Source of the DNA: Ensifer oleiphilus
GTDB lineage: Bacteria > Pseudomonadota > Alphaproteobacteria > Rhizobiales > Rhizobiaceae
Reading direction: 5' to 3'
Assembly: GCF_013371465.1 (NCBI RefSeq)
Contig: NZ_JABWDU010000011.1
Span: 107,156 to 171,155 of the forward strand
DNA: 64,000 nt
Shown here piece after piece: positions 8,817 to 17,393 of the stretch (its first letter is position 1; each line of letters starts with the position of its first letter). The position numbers and the translations under genes are program-made. The notes under the pieces were generated by a model. That model was not told the DNA's origin. It was given only the letters and a program-made list of their open reading frames with translations, and did not search any database.

Positions 8817-10313
8817 TCAGCCTGTGCCTCGTGGCGAAGCGCCTCGGGCATCGCCTTTGGACAACAATACGAGATTTAGAGCACTCGAGACGATGACATT
8901 CAGAACGAGCGCAATGAGCCCTGTGTAAAGTGTGATCTGAGTATCGAACGCCGAAAATGTGTGGAGTGGCTTTAGACCATCACTCCAAACCAGCAACGTA
9001 CCGCCGACAAATCCCGCCACCCATCCGGCAAGCAGCGCAGGAGCGCGGAACCACGAGATGTAAAGACCAAACACAAGCGCAGGCAACGTTTGCAGGATCC
9101 ATAGGCCGCCCAACAATTGCAAATCGAGGGCAAACTGCGTAGGCAGAAAGAGAATCGCCAAAAGCGCTCCGACTTTCACAAGCATCGAAGTGATCTTGGC
9201 GACTTTTGCCTCGCCTGCGGCCGTAACATCTGGATTAACCCAGACCTTCCAGAAGTTTCGCGTGAAGAGGTTGGCAGCTCCAATGCTCATAACCGCCGCG
9301 GGTACCAAGGCGCCAATCGCGATAGCTGAGAAAGCAAAGCCCGCAAACCAGCTAGGGAACAAGTACTTGAACAGGGCTGGAACCACGTCGTTGTTGCTCT
9401 GTACTTCAATGTTGGCGGCGTGGCCCATGTAGCCAAGCAATGCCAGCAAGCCCAACAAAAGGGTGTAGGCGGGCAATAAGATAGCGTTCTTGCGAATGGT
9501 GTTTACGCCAGCAGATGCGAATATCCCGGTTAAAGTGTGGGGATACATGAAAGCTGCCAAAGCCGACCCTAGCGCAAGTGAAGCATAAGGTAGGTACTGG
9601 TTTGCAGTGAGGAGGATCCCCCCTTGGCCTCTTTCTAAGAATGCCGCATCTGCAGCCGCAAACACCGCTCCGTAACCGCCGAGCTTTGATGGGACGATTA
9701 CGATGGCGGCAAGGACGACAACATAGATCATGATGTCTTTGACGAACGCGATTAGCGCCGGGGCGCGGAGACCAGAAGAATACGTGTAAAGCGCGAGTAC
9801 CAAGAACGCTAGAATGATTGGTACTTCGCCCGTAAGGCCCAATGCCTTGATCGCTACTTCCATGCCGATGAGTTGCAACGCGATGTAGGGCATCGTCGCA
9901 ATGACACCGGTAGCGGACACCGCGAGCTCAAGCGCCCGCGAACGATAAGCTCCGCGTACAACGTCACCTGCGGTAACGTGACCATGTTGTTTCGCGGTCT
10001 TCCATAACAATGGCATCACTGCAAAGACGAGTGGATACACAATTATGGTGTAAGGCAGAGCAAAAAAGCCATACGCCCCGACGGCATACACGAGAGCGGG
10101 GACAGCTATGACGGTGTAGGCGGTATAGAAATCACCGCCCACAAGGAACCAGGTTATCCACGTACCAAATTTTCGGCCCCCGAGTCCCCATTCGTCCAGA
10201 TGATCGAGTGAGGCGGCTTGCCGCCACCGCGAAGCCAAAAAACCCATCACAGTCACAAGGAGGAAAAAAAAGACGAATACTGCCAACGCGGCCCCATCAA
10301 TCTCACTGCTCAT
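8817..10313 (-). CDS. Sodium:solute symporter, monocarboxylate permease MctP-like
   Basis: SSS-family secondary transporter of about 498 residues with some 13 membrane helices. The N-terminal part, with DEWGLGGRKFGTWITWFLVG and GGDFYTAYTVIAVPALVYAV, resembles rhizobial MctP, a permease for lactate, pyruvate and related monocarboxylates. ATG 10313 is chosen because it overlaps the end of the DUF3311 gene, the usual arrangement for this transporter. It lies between two exported cupin genes on the same strand. Substrate assignment is by family resemblance only, and other SSS solutes remain possible. No MctRS-type sensor pair is adjacent. Confidence 0.85.
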   Translation of the reverse strand: MSSEIDGAALAVFVFFFLLVTVMGFLASRWRQAASLDHLDEWGLGGRKFGTWITWFLVGGDFYTAYTVIAVPALVYAVGAYGFFALPYTIIVYPLVFAVMPLLWKTAKQHGHVTAGDVVRGAYRSRALELAVSATGVIATMPYIALQLIGMEVAIKALGLTGEVPIILAFLVLALYTYSSGLRAPALIAFVKDIMIYVVVLAAIVIVPSKLGGYGAVFAAADAAFLERGQGGILLTANQYLPYASLALGSALAAFMYPHTLTGIFASAGVNTIRKNAILLPAYTLLLGLLALLGYMGHAANIEVQSNNDVVPALFKYLFPSWFAGFAFSAIAIGALVPAAVMSIGAANLFTRNFWKVWVNPDVTAAGEAKVAKITSMLVKVGALLAILFLPTQFALDLQLLGGLWILQTLPALVFGLYISWFRAPALLAGWVAGFVGGTLLVWSDGLKPLHTFSAFDTQITLYTGLIALVLNVIVSSALNLVLLSKGDARGASPRGTG

Positions 10314-10479
10314 CACGAACGCTCCTGTAAACGACATAGGTCAACAGCGATGTGAGCGGCACCCATGCGAACTGATACCAGTAAAAGAACGGAAAGCCCA
10401 AAAGCGCGGGATCTCGGAAGTTGTAGAGCGGCACAAAAAGCAGCCCCAAATACGGTGCCAAAAGTAGTAACCGGATCAC
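10303..10479 (-). CDS. DUF3311 small membrane protein, partner of the SSS symporter
   Basis: A 58-residue protein starting at GTG 10479 behind AGGAGAACGTT. It reads VIRLLLLAPYLGLLFVPLYN with a second hydrophobic segment, FPFFYWYQFAWVPLTSLLTY. Two membrane helices with the Tyr/Phe/Trp-rich middle are typical of DUF3311 proteins, encoded immediately before MctP/PanF-like symporters. Its TGA overlaps the symporter start (ATGAGCAGTGA), implying translational coupling. Probably a small accessory subunit of the transporter; experimental roles for the family are poorly known. Confidence 0.8.
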   Translation of the reverse strand: MIRLLLLAPYLGLLFVPLYNFRDPALLGFPFFYWYQFAWVPLTSLLTYVVYRSVRDEQ

Positions 10480-10694
10480 AACGTTCTCCTATAGTTCTGA
10501 GCGGCGGCTTGTAATGTTCCAAGGTCAACCCGGCGGCAAGAGATGGCCGGTACGCCGTCGTGGTGTTGTAAATTCAGCAGGCAGTCGCAGCGTCAAGCGG
10601 TCAAAAAGTGTGACCGCATTTGTCATACGGCTCGCCCGCAAACGTGCGCCATGCATCAACTGGGATTAGGTGCGCTACCGGGTGTCGCCCTTGG

Positions 10695-11165
10695 TCAATC
10701 CGGTGTAGTCAGTGGGTTTTCGTGTGTGTCGACAATGAACACTGCCAGCAGCTTGGCGGGCTCTGTGGTGCTGGCATTCTCGCTGATGCGGTGATGAGAG
10801 CCTGTGTTCTCGTAGAAACTCTCACCGACCCTGTACACTCTGGGAGACTGGTCATCGACCTGACTTCGTATGGCGCCCGACAAGACATATGCGTAGATGA
10901 AGGACGACGGCGCGTGACGGTGTGAGGGCGACTTCCCGCCCGGAGCATAGAGGACCTCAAGGGCGACAAGCCGTTTTCCGGGAACATTGGGGATCGCTTC
11001 TTCGAAAGCCGTTTCGACACTTTCGCCGACGGCTTTGACTGACGCTAATGCAACGTTACCGGCTGCGGAAGATGAGCTAGCATCGTGTGCTTCGCTAACT
11101 TGATATCCTGCCATAAAGATAACAGCGGCGAGGGTCCAAAATAGCAGCGATTTGTCGGCAGACAT
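10695..11165 (-). CDS. Exported cupin-domain protein (second paralogue)
   Basis: A 156-residue protein with an N-terminal hydrophobic segment (LLFWTLAAVIFMAGYQVSEA) acting as signal or anchor, then a cupin. SPSHRHAPSSFIYAYVLSGA holds the histidine cluster, and GESFYENTGSHHRISENAS the second motif. The C-terminal half aligns by eye with the cupins at 8175 and 44680 (KLLAVFIVDTHE); the N-terminal 40 residues differ. It is the first gene of a same-strand run leading to DUF3311 and the symporter, 215 bases further on. No MocR-type element is seen upstream, so its control may differ. Function unknown beyond a metal-binding cupin. Confidence 0.85.
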   Translation of the reverse strand: MSADKSLLFWTLAAVIFMAGYQVSEAHDASSSSAAGNVALASVKAVGESVETAFEEAIPNVPGKRLVALEVLYAPGGKSPSHRHAPSSFIYAYVLSGAIRSQVDDQSPRVYRVGESFYENTGSHHRISENASTTEPAKLLAVFIVDTHENPLTTPD

Positions 11166-11624
11166 CGGCTCATCCTCAATTCGATTGCTTTGTTACATCA
11201 ACGTTTGCACGCATCGATGCTAAGCCTTAGCCCGGCGTTAAATCTATTGTACGTTGGTATTCTCGCGGCTGCTATTTTGGGAGAGTTAACTGAGGACCGG
11301 GTGGCGCGGACGGGAAGAAGGTATTGCGGCGCGTTGCAATTAGACCACGGTATAAGTGGCAGATACGGCAACCTTGAGATATGATCATGCTTTACTACTG
11401 CGAGAAGTTGCCTTGGAGTATTGGCTTCGACCGGAGCAGCCATACTGATGCGAAATGACGCGGTGCCCTTTGCCAGATAACAGCCGAAAGATGTTTCGGA
11501 ACATAAGCGTAGTGCGCCTGTTTTGCTGGAAAGTGCGCATGCTGCGCTGTACGTGTTAGGTTGCAGAGTGGTGTCCCGCAATTTTCTTCGTAGGTCGGGA
11601 GTGCTAGCAGAGTAGGGGGCGTCG
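11166..11624. other. Intergenic region without recognised gene
   Basis: About 460 bases separating the divergent cupin and receiver genes. Only short overlapping frames without ribosome sites are present. It must contain both promoters, but no clear sigma-70, sigma-54 or FixK-type box was recognised. Confidence 0.4.
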
Positions 11625-11990
11625 TTGTCTTCAGAACCACTCATCGCGATCGTCGACGACGATATCGCCGTGCGAGAAGCGTTGGTGGACTTCGTTCGGA
11701 CCTGTGGCTACTCCGCCGAAAGTTTCTCTTCCGCGGAGGAATATCTGTCGAGCGGGAAGCACGCGAGGGTTAGCTGCCTTCTCCTGGACATTATGATGCC
11801 TGGAAAATCGGGCCTCGAGCTCCAAGCGGAGCTCAACAGGTCAGCCGAGGTAAAGCCCATCATTTTCATCAGCTCGTTTGACGATGCTAAATCTAGGGCA
11901 ACCGCCGCGGAGGGAGGCGCCGTCGGCTTTCTTGGGAAACCCATCGATATCGAAGCTTTGATGGTCCTCTTGGAGAACCTGCTCCACTAG
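11625..11990 (+). CDS. Stand-alone response-regulator receiver domain
   Basis: A 121-residue CheY-like receiver with no output domain. Acidic pocket DDD (11-13), phospho-acceptor Asp55 in LLLDIMMPGKSG, Ser/Thr switch in FISSF, and the conserved lysine in FLGKPID. It resembles the receiver half of FixJ/NarL regulators, including SFSSAEEYL as in the gene opposite. The start is TTG 11625 behind AGGGGGC; no ATG is suitable. It converges with the FixJ-type regulator at 12019. It may act as phosphate sink or adaptor for a kinase encoded elsewhere, since no histidine kinase is present nearby. Confidence 0.82.
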   Translation: MSSEPLIAIVDDDIAVREALVDFVRTCGYSAESFSSAEEYLSSGKHARVSCLLLDIMMPGKSGLELQAELNRSAEVKPIIFISSFDDAKSRATAAEGGAVGFLGKPIDIEALMVLLENLLH

Positions 11991-12018
11991 GTGCTAGTGT
12001 CAGGCGGCAGCTGACAGC

Positions 12019-12651
12019 TTAGCAATTGGGTTTATTCGGCTCGAGGCGGAGCTTCGCTGATATTTTGACTAGGTCGGCAAGGGAGCGGGCGCGCATTTTC
12101 CGCATTACTTGGCCCCGGTGCACTTTGACCGTGACTTCGCTGATGCCAAGCTCAAACCCAATTTGCTTGTTCAACAGACCCTCAACGACAAGCGTCATGA
12201 CCTCCTGTTCTCTTCTGCTGAGGTGACTGTAGAGTTCCTGCAGCAGACCAACCTCTGCGTTCAAGGCCAGGATTTGTCTACTTCTTTCAAGCGCCTGACT
12301 AACGGCGGACAACATTGCATCATCGCTGTAGGGTTTTGTGAGAAACTCCACCGCACCGGCCTTCATCGCCTGCACAGTCAAAGGCACACTTCCGTACCCT
12401 GTGACGAATATGATCGGCATCTCCGTGCGTTCTGAGGCAACCAGTGTTTGCAAGTCAAGGCCGTTCAGGTCCGGCAGGTTTACGTCAAGTATCAGACAAT
12501 TGGGGTGAGAAGGCGCAGGTCGGAGTAAAAATTCCTTAGCAGACGAGAAAGTCTCCGGGCGCCAACCTGCAGAGAGGATTAAGAGATCCAGCGATTCCCG
12601 AACCGAAATATCGTCATCAACGACGAATACAATAGGCACTGCCTGCGTCAT
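12019..12651 (-). CDS. FixJ/TodT-type LuxR-family response regulator
   Basis: Two-domain regulator of 210 residues. The receiver has DDD at 12-14, Asp56 (LILDVNLPDLNG), Thr in FVTGYG and Lys in FLTKPYSD. The output is a LuxR helix-turn-helix with LSRREQEVMTLVVEGLLNKQ and ISEVTVKVHRGQVMRKMRA. The layout matches FixJ-like regulators. It converges with the receiver-only gene; together they may form a branched phosphorelay with an unlinked kinase. Target promoters cannot be told from this window. Confidence 0.9.
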   Translation of the reverse strand: MTQAVPIVFVVDDDISVRESLDLLILSAGWRPETFSSAKEFLLRPAPSHPNCLILDVNLPDLNGLDLQTLVASERTEMPIIFVTGYGSVPLTVQAMKAGAVEFLTKPYSDDAMLSAVSQALERSRQILALNAEVGLLQELYSHLSRREQEVMTLVVEGLLNKQIGFELGISEVTVKVHRGQVMRKMRARSLADLVKISAKLRLEPNKPNC

Positions 12652-12942
12652 AGTTCGCTATCCTAAGCAGAAGCCGACAACACGTAACCGGATGCGGCAA
12701 GTGTGCCGCGTGGTCCTTGCGCTTTCTTGCAACTACGCTCTTACCCCATCGCCACACTCCAGTAACAGCGGTGGCATTGCTGAAAAAGGCTAAGGTCGAA
12801 TTTGCAAATCGTCAAGGTTGAGCAAGTCGGGCTTCTTATAGGTTACCCTCACCATCTACACACCATCGTACAATGGAAATAGTTCAAATAACATCCGATC
12901 CTGAACCGGTTAATGCACTCGTACCGATTTAGGAGGTTTAGC

Positions 12943-13167
12943 ATGAGGACGTTTGACAGAATAGTTTCAACGCTATTGATGGCAATAGTCTTTGGACTAG
13001 CAAATGCATCAGCAGCGGGGGCGTCAAATCATTATGAAGGAGTTTCCAAGACGAAGATTAATATTGGACATCTTAGTAAGAAATACAGACCGACGCACCG
13101 GGGAGTTAATCGCCCCCCTCCGCGACCAGGGGCTTATTACAAGGGAATTATCCGCGAGAGGCAGTGA
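12943..13167 (+). CDS. Small secreted protein with two Y-x-G-[IV] motifs
   Basis: ATG 12943 has an excellent AGGAGG ribosome site, giving 74 residues. A signal peptide (TFDRIVSTLLMAIVFGLANA, cleavage near ASA-A) is followed by a short basic mature part. NHYEGVSKTK lies just after the signal and GAYYKGIIRERQ is the C-terminus. The convergent gene at 13373 encodes another small exported protein with the same kind of motif twice. No known family recognised. The pair may be cell-envelope or host-facing peptides; that is inference from export and size only. Confidence 0.6.
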   Translation: MRTFDRIVSTLLMAIVFGLANASAAGASNHYEGVSKTKINIGHLSKKYRPTHRGVNRPPPRPGAYYKGIIRERQ

Positions 13168-13326
13168 AAAAGCGACGGGAGACGGTGCGATAAACGTTCG
13201 TTCGAATAGGCTTGGGCATCATTCCGCGGCTGCAAATCCGCCTATCTCCGTTCACGCTTACCGGATATCGGCGAACCCGCGGTCGTTGCGAGAAATCAGC
13301 CTCCGGCATTGCTTAGTGATGTGGGT

Positions 13327-13357
13327 CAGAACGGCCGAAAGGTACTCGGCCGTTCTG
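13327..13357. terminator. Strong hairpin between convergent small-protein genes
   Basis: Perfect 12-base arms CAGAACGGCCGA and TCGGCCGTTCTG around a 7-base loop, 16 bases before the stop of the gene at 13373. There is no T-run on either side, but its location between convergent genes suggests a bidirectional terminator or mRNA-stabilising stem. Confidence 0.6.
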
Positions 13358-13372
13358 GGGCGGGGCGCACAG

Positions 13373-13630
13373 TTAGTTTCGCTGGATCCCCGGGTAATAT
13401 TCACCTTCTCCGCCTTTGATCGCGGGAGACCGATGTTTGCCGCCGCGACTTTCTATGCTCCCGGTTGTGAATAGGTCTACTTTTGTCTGTTGGCGCAGTG
13501 CGCCGCGTGGTGCATTGGAATCAATGCCGTCATAGTAGTCGCCGATAATCGGGCTACCCGCCATAACCGCCCCGGTCATCAAAGAAGTGGCGATCGCAGT
13601 GCTCGCGAAGAACTTAAGTGCTTTATACAT
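13373..13630 (-). CDS. Small secreted protein with duplicated YY-x-G-I motif
   Basis: An 85-residue protein with a clear signal peptide (MYKALKFFASTAIATSLMTG, cleavage near VMA-G). The mature part carries GDYYDGIDSN near its start and GEYYPGIQRN at the very end, an internal repeat of G-[DE]-YY-x-GI-x-x-N. ATG 13630 is preceded by GAAAGG. The convergent gene at 12943 shows the same motif pair in weaker form. No recognised domain. The paired motifs flanking a variable middle suggest a short binding peptide exposed after export. Confidence 0.6.
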   Translation of the reverse strand: MYKALKFFASTAIATSLMTGAVMAGSPIIGDYYDGIDSNAPRGALRQQTKVDLFTTGSIESRGGKHRSPAIKGGEGEYYPGIQRN

Positions 13631-13845
13631 CGAACTTTGCCTTTCTTGTGAAGGACCTGGCTCCCGCCAGCGTCATGGCTGGACAACCCAACCATGTCGC
13701 CACTATTCGACGCGTCCGTATCTGCGCGATGTCTAAAAATGCGGGCAAAGGTATCGCTCCGTAATCGGCTTCGGGCGAGACACAGTGACATACAAAAAAG
13801 TGCCGGGCATGCCTTGGCAAAATCGGCCTCAACTAGGTCGTCGAC

Positions 13846-14250
13846 TTATAAACTTTGACACCAAATTCTTGCGGCGACGAGCTTTACGGCGGCGAGGTAG
13901 TTTTCGGGGCATTTGACATATCGGGTTGCGACGCCTCTGAACTGTTTGATCTTGTTGAAGAATCTTTCAACCAGGTTCCGCTGCCGATAGACCCAGCACG
14001 AGAACACGAAAGAGCCCTTGCGGTTTGTCTTCGGCGGGATGTTGGCCCAGGCCTTTCGCTCGGCGGCCTTGGCCCGAATAGCATTCGTGTCATAGCCCTT
14101 GTCGGCGAGCAGGATGTCTCCCTCGCCGAGCTCGTCCGTCAGCGCGTCGGCCTGTGTCGGCGATTTGTCCGCCGGTCAGACGGAGGGTGATCGGGCGACC
14201 TTCGGCGTCGACGAGCGTATTGATTTTGCTCGTAAGTATAGCGCGGCGAT
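13846..14250 (-). pseudogene. IS5-family transposase remnant
   Basis: C-terminal part of an IS5-type DDE transposase in two frames. Near 14150-14245 one frame reads LTSKINTLVDAEGRPITLRL followed by TGGQIADT. After a frame change around 14150 the other frame reads ADALTDELGEGDILLADKGY, then RNLVERFFNKIKQFRGVATR and ends RIWCQSL at 13848-13846. ADKGYD and the Y-R-Q-R-N-x-V-E-R-F-F motif with the catalytic Glu are hallmarks of the family. The N-terminal half is missing, so the element cannot move by itself. No terminal inverted repeats were identified. Confidence 0.8.
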
Positions 14251-14435
14251 CAGGATGAGACGGATCACCGTGATTGTCGCCGCGCAGGCGCATACGAACT
14301 GATCACAAGGGTGAGTGGGTTCTAATCAATGGAACGAGGTGGCTGCTGTTCCGCTGTCCACGTGCGCGATTCGACAGAGCTCGACTTGGCAGTAGCGTCG
14401 GCTCAGAACGCCTCGAGGTCTGACGGCACTCGGGC

Positions 14436-14654
14436 TCAAGGAGTGCGCACCTGTGGTTTTGATACGGTGCTGTAAGTGTGTGGCAAGCTTTGAGGAGATG
14501 CTTGTGGCAAGTAGACCTTTATCGCGGTCTCATTCGCATGAAGCTCAAGTTCGAGTGCTAAATAGGCCCCGATGGCGACCAAAATCCAGGCTGTCACAAA
14601 GAATATAATTGCGCGCGACTGTTTGCCTCCCTCATTATTACCATTGTTTTCCAT
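14436..14654 (-). CDS. Small single-span membrane protein, unknown
   Basis: ATG 14654 follows GAGGAGT at a good distance, giving 72 residues. A charged Asn/Gly-rich N-terminus (MENNGNNEGGKQSRA) leads to one hydrophobic helix (IIFFVTAWILVAIGAYLALE) and a short Pro/Ser-rich tail. No family recognised. It stands alone between the IS5-like remnant and the small-RNA candidate. Confidence 0.5.
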   Translation of the reverse strand: MENNGNNEGGKQSRAIIFFVTAWILVAIGAYLALELELHANETAIKVYLPQASPQSLPHTYSTVSKPQVRTP

Positions 14655-14799
14655 GATTCCACTCCTCAAACAATCGCATGCGTTAGATTAACACGAGGAT
14701 TATCACTTAAAAATTATACGTTTCGGTGATATATTGATACAACCGATGCGGTTTATGACGGTATATACCTTAGTGCAATTACATATTGGCGAGATGTAC

Positions 14800-14907
14800 T
14801 GTAAAACATTCTTCGGCTCGGTGGCTTACGCCCGCCCCTTCGGTCTCCCCTCCCGAAAGCCCCGAAGCTGGTTGGCCGCCTCTCTGCGTTGGAGAGGCGG
14901 CCTTTTT
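14800..14907 (+). ncRNA. Candidate small RNA with CU-rich loop and intrinsic terminator
   Basis: No protein gene fits this stretch, yet it ends in a near-perfect intrinsic terminator (14874-14907). Just upstream, CTTCGG and CCGAAAG can pair around a loop reading TCTCCCCTC, complementary to Shine-Dalgarno sequences. Stem-loops with such anti-SD loops plus a terminator are typical of alpha-proteobacterial trans-acting sRNAs such as the alpha-r14 family. The 5' end is a guess and the family link is inference. Confidence 0.45.
14874..14907 (+). terminator. Rho-independent terminator
   Basis: Arms GGCCGCCTCTC and GAGAGGCGGCC (11 perfect pairs) around TGCGTTG, followed directly by TTTTT. This is among the strongest intrinsic terminators in the window. 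No plus-strand protein gene precedes it, so it probably ends an RNA gene. Confidence 0.8.
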
Positions 14908-15105
14908 CGGCTCAAATGGCGTGTCATGGAGCCGATGGCGGCTGCGGGGAAAAGACCCAGCGCGTTTCCGCAATCCTCCGCCTGGCGAGTGGCTTTCCGG
15001 CGCGTTGCCGGAGTTCGAGCACACATCGAGCCCGATCAGAAACGCTGGCCAGATCGTCGACGTGGACAGCTGCCTGGCGAAAGGTTTTGGGGCGCCTGCG
15101 AAACG

Positions 15106-15840
15106 CTAGACCTCAGATACTGTAATCGGCACGGAGAAAACGTAGCCTTCGCTGCGTACGGTTTTGATATAAACCGGTTCCCGCGCATCGTCGCGAAGTC
15201 TCTGTCGTATCCTGCTCACCAAAAGGTCGATCGATCTGTCAAAGAGGTCTGCACCACGACCTTGCGTAAGGTTCAAGAGCTGATCACGATTGAGCACGCG
15301 TTGCGGATGATCGATGAATACCCGCAACAGCCGATACTCGGCGCCACTCAGCGCGACGGTAGTTCCTTCCTGATCAATGAGATTGCGGGTCACGGGATCA
15401 AGTCGCCAAACTCCGAATGAGACGACTTGGCCTTCGTCTGCTATGCGAAAATTTGGCGGAAGCATGCGTGTTCTTCGCAATACCGCCTTAATACGTGCTA
15501 GCAGTTCACGGGCTGCGAACGGTTTGATGAGATAGTCATCCGCTCCCATTTCAAGCCCGAGGATTCGATCCGTCTCATCGCTGCGCGCGGTCACCATTAG
15601 AATTGGTGTGCCTTTGTGCTTCCCAGTACGCAGGTCGCGGCAAAGGGCCAAGCCGTCGTCGCCAGGCATCATTATGTCCAAGACAATAAGGTCGACGCTG
15701 TTTGCCTCGAGAAAGGTCCTCATATGCCGACCGTCTGGCACGGAGGTCGCGCGCAGTCCGTTTGACTTAAGATAGGTTGCGACAAGTTCGCGGATTTCCC
15801 TGTCGTCATCCACGACCAGAATATGATCGGTGTGTTGCAT
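15106..15840 (-). CDS. OmpR/PhoB-family response regulator
   Basis: Two-component regulator of 244 residues. Receiver: DDD at 11-13, Asp55 in LIVLDIMMPGDDG, Thr in VTARSDE, Lys in YLIKPFAAREL. C-terminal winged helix: LSGAEYRLLRVFIDHPQRVL, DRSIDLLVSRIRQRL and VRSEGYVFSVP. ATG 15840 was preferred because it gives the normal length and a GGGAA ribosome site; the frame extends upstream without support. No histidine kinase gene adjoins, which is unusual for an OmpR-type regulator, so it is an orphan or its partner lies elsewhere. Targets unknown. Confidence 0.9.
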   Translation of the reverse strand: MQHTDHILVVDDDREIRELVATYLKSNGLRATSVPDGRHMRTFLEANSVDLIVLDIMMPGDDGLALCRDLRTGKHKGTPILMVTARSDETDRILGLEMGADDYLIKPFAARELLARIKAVLRRTRMLPPNFRIADEGQVVSFGVWRLDPVTRNLIDQEGTTVALSGAEYRLLRVFIDHPQRVLNRDQLLNLTQGRGADLFDRSIDLLVSRIRQRLRDDAREPVYIKTVRSEGYVFSVPITVSEV

Positions 15841-16042
15841 GTTTGTCGTTCCCATTTCCCAGAACGCCGATCGCACTAGGGCGATCGCAGTAGGTGGATG
15901 ACGAAATGGGGCTAGAATACAGGAACTTTCGAAGGGATTCCCCTTACACGAAGGTAGCAATCAGCCAGCAGTCATCAACCGAAATTGGTTCTCGGAGATG
16001 CACTGTGGGAAGAGGCCGCTCCGTGGGAGCAGCCTCGAGGGA

Positions 16043-17365
16043 TCAGCGAAGCGAGCGAAACGCTGCGCGAACTTCTTGAGAGAACGCGTCCGGCTCTTCC
16101 AAAGCTGCGAAATGACCTCCGACTGTGACCTTGTTGTAGTAAATCAGGTTCGGGTAGGCTCTCATTGCCCACTCTTTGGGTGGTTTGTAAACCTCGCCCG
16201 GGAAGACCGTCACACCAGTGGGGACCGTGATGGGCTTCGTCTGCTTTGGAGCAGCGCTATTCTCCCAGTAAATACGGGAACTCGACGAGCCGGTATTGGT
16301 AAGCCAATACAATGTGATGTTGTCGAGCAGTTCGTCCCGCGTAAATGACGCTTCTGGATCTCCTCGCGTCAAAACCCAGTCTGCAAACTTGTCATACGCC
16401 CAAGCCGCGAGTCCCATCGGTGAGTCGGAAAGGCCATAGCCAATAGTTTGTGGCCGAGTCCCCATAATCGCCGCGTAACCGAAGCCGTTGTTAAGGAAGT
16501 CCCTGGCCTGGTTGAACACGTCCGTTTGCTCCTCATTCAGATGCTTGGGAGCCGGATCGCCGTTTCGAAGGGCCTTCGACACGTCTGGTGGGAACGTTGT
16601 TCCGCGTTCTACTCGATTGACATGGATTCCACGTAAACCCTCTGGCGCAATGCGTCCAAGGGCATCGCAGATTATCGCTCCCCAATCTCCCCCTTGCGAC
16701 ACATAGCTGGCGTACCCAAGGCGCTTCATCAGGACGTCCCAAGTGGTGGCAATTCGCGCTGGGTTCCACCCTCCCTCCGTGGGTATGCTCGAAAAGCCGA
16801 AGCCGGGAACGGACGGGATGACCAAGTGAAACGCATCGGCTGCTGTTCCACCATGGGAGGTGGGATCAGTAAGCGGAGCTATGATATTCAATAGCTCGAA
16901 TACGGATCCTGGCCATCCATGAGTTATTATCAGGGGGAGTGCATCCGCATGCTTGGATTTGACGTGAATGAAATGGACGTCAACCCCGTCAATACGCGTC
17001 ATAAACTGCGGAAAGGCATTCAACTTCGTCTCGGCTTTCCGCCAGTCGTATCGATGCGCCCAATAGTCTGCCAACTCTTTCATCTTCGCGAGTTGGGAAC
17101 CTTGCGTTCGATCCACAACGGTTTCAGCACTTGGCCATCTGGTGGCGATGATGCGCTTCCGAAGATCGTCCAATTCGGATTGCGCGATCTCGGCGCGAAA
17201 CGGCCTGATTTCATCTCCAACGGAGCTACCGGTCGATCGCATGGATCCTACTGCAGAAGCGTTGGCGAGCATCGGCACAACGGCGGGTAACATCGCAATA
17301 GCGCCAGCGCCCAAAAGCAGACCTCGCCTAGACAGTGACCTGGTGAGGGTATTTGACTGTTTCAT
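16043..17365 (-). CDS. Tat-exported epoxide hydrolase (EHN domain, alpha/beta hydrolase)
   Basis: A 440-residue protein with a twin-arginine signal (SLSRRGLLLGAGAIAMLPAV), then the epoxide hydrolase N-terminal domain (IRPFRAEIAQSELDDLRKRI) and an alpha/beta hydrolase core. ITHGWPGSVFELL forms the oxyanion-loop segment, GGDWGA contains the nucleophile Asp227, and VGGHFAALEEPDAF holds the catalytic His near the end. Family chemistry is opening of epoxides to diols through an Asp-ester. The next gene on the same strand encodes an exported cupin, so both act outside the cytoplasm. Natural substrate unknown. Confidence 0.9.
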   Translation of the reverse strand: MKQSNTLTRSLSRRGLLLGAGAIAMLPAVVPMLANASAVGSMRSTGSSVGDEIRPFRAEIAQSELDDLRKRIIATRWPSAETVVDRTQGSQLAKMKELADYWAHRYDWRKAETKLNAFPQFMTRIDGVDVHFIHVKSKHADALPLIITHGWPGSVFELLNIIAPLTDPTSHGGTAADAFHLVIPSVPGFGFSSIPTEGGWNPARIATTWDVLMKRLGYASYVSQGGDWGAIICDALGRIAPEGLRGIHVNRVERGTTFPPDVSKALRNGDPAPKHLNEEQTDVFNQARDFLNNGFGYAAIMGTRPQTIGYGLSDSPMGLAAWAYDKFADWVLTRGDPEASFTRDELLDNITLYWLTNTGSSSSRIYWENSAAPKQTKPITVPTGVTVFPGEVYKPPKEWAMRAYPNLIYYNKVTVGGHFAALEEPDAFSQEVRAAFRSLR

Positions 17366-17393
17366 GAGTGGATCGCTCCCTATCGCAGCGAAC

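Noticed and set aside
12652..12942. Possible sigma-54 or FixK promoter before the small secreted protein gene
   Set aside because: A GTGGCA...TTGC-like stretch is present, but spacing and bases do not fit the consensus.
14734..15420. A 228-codon plus-strand frame over the OmpR-type regulator and sRNA candidate
   Set aside because: The minus strand encodes a clear response regulator, and the first part is explained by a terminator hairpin.
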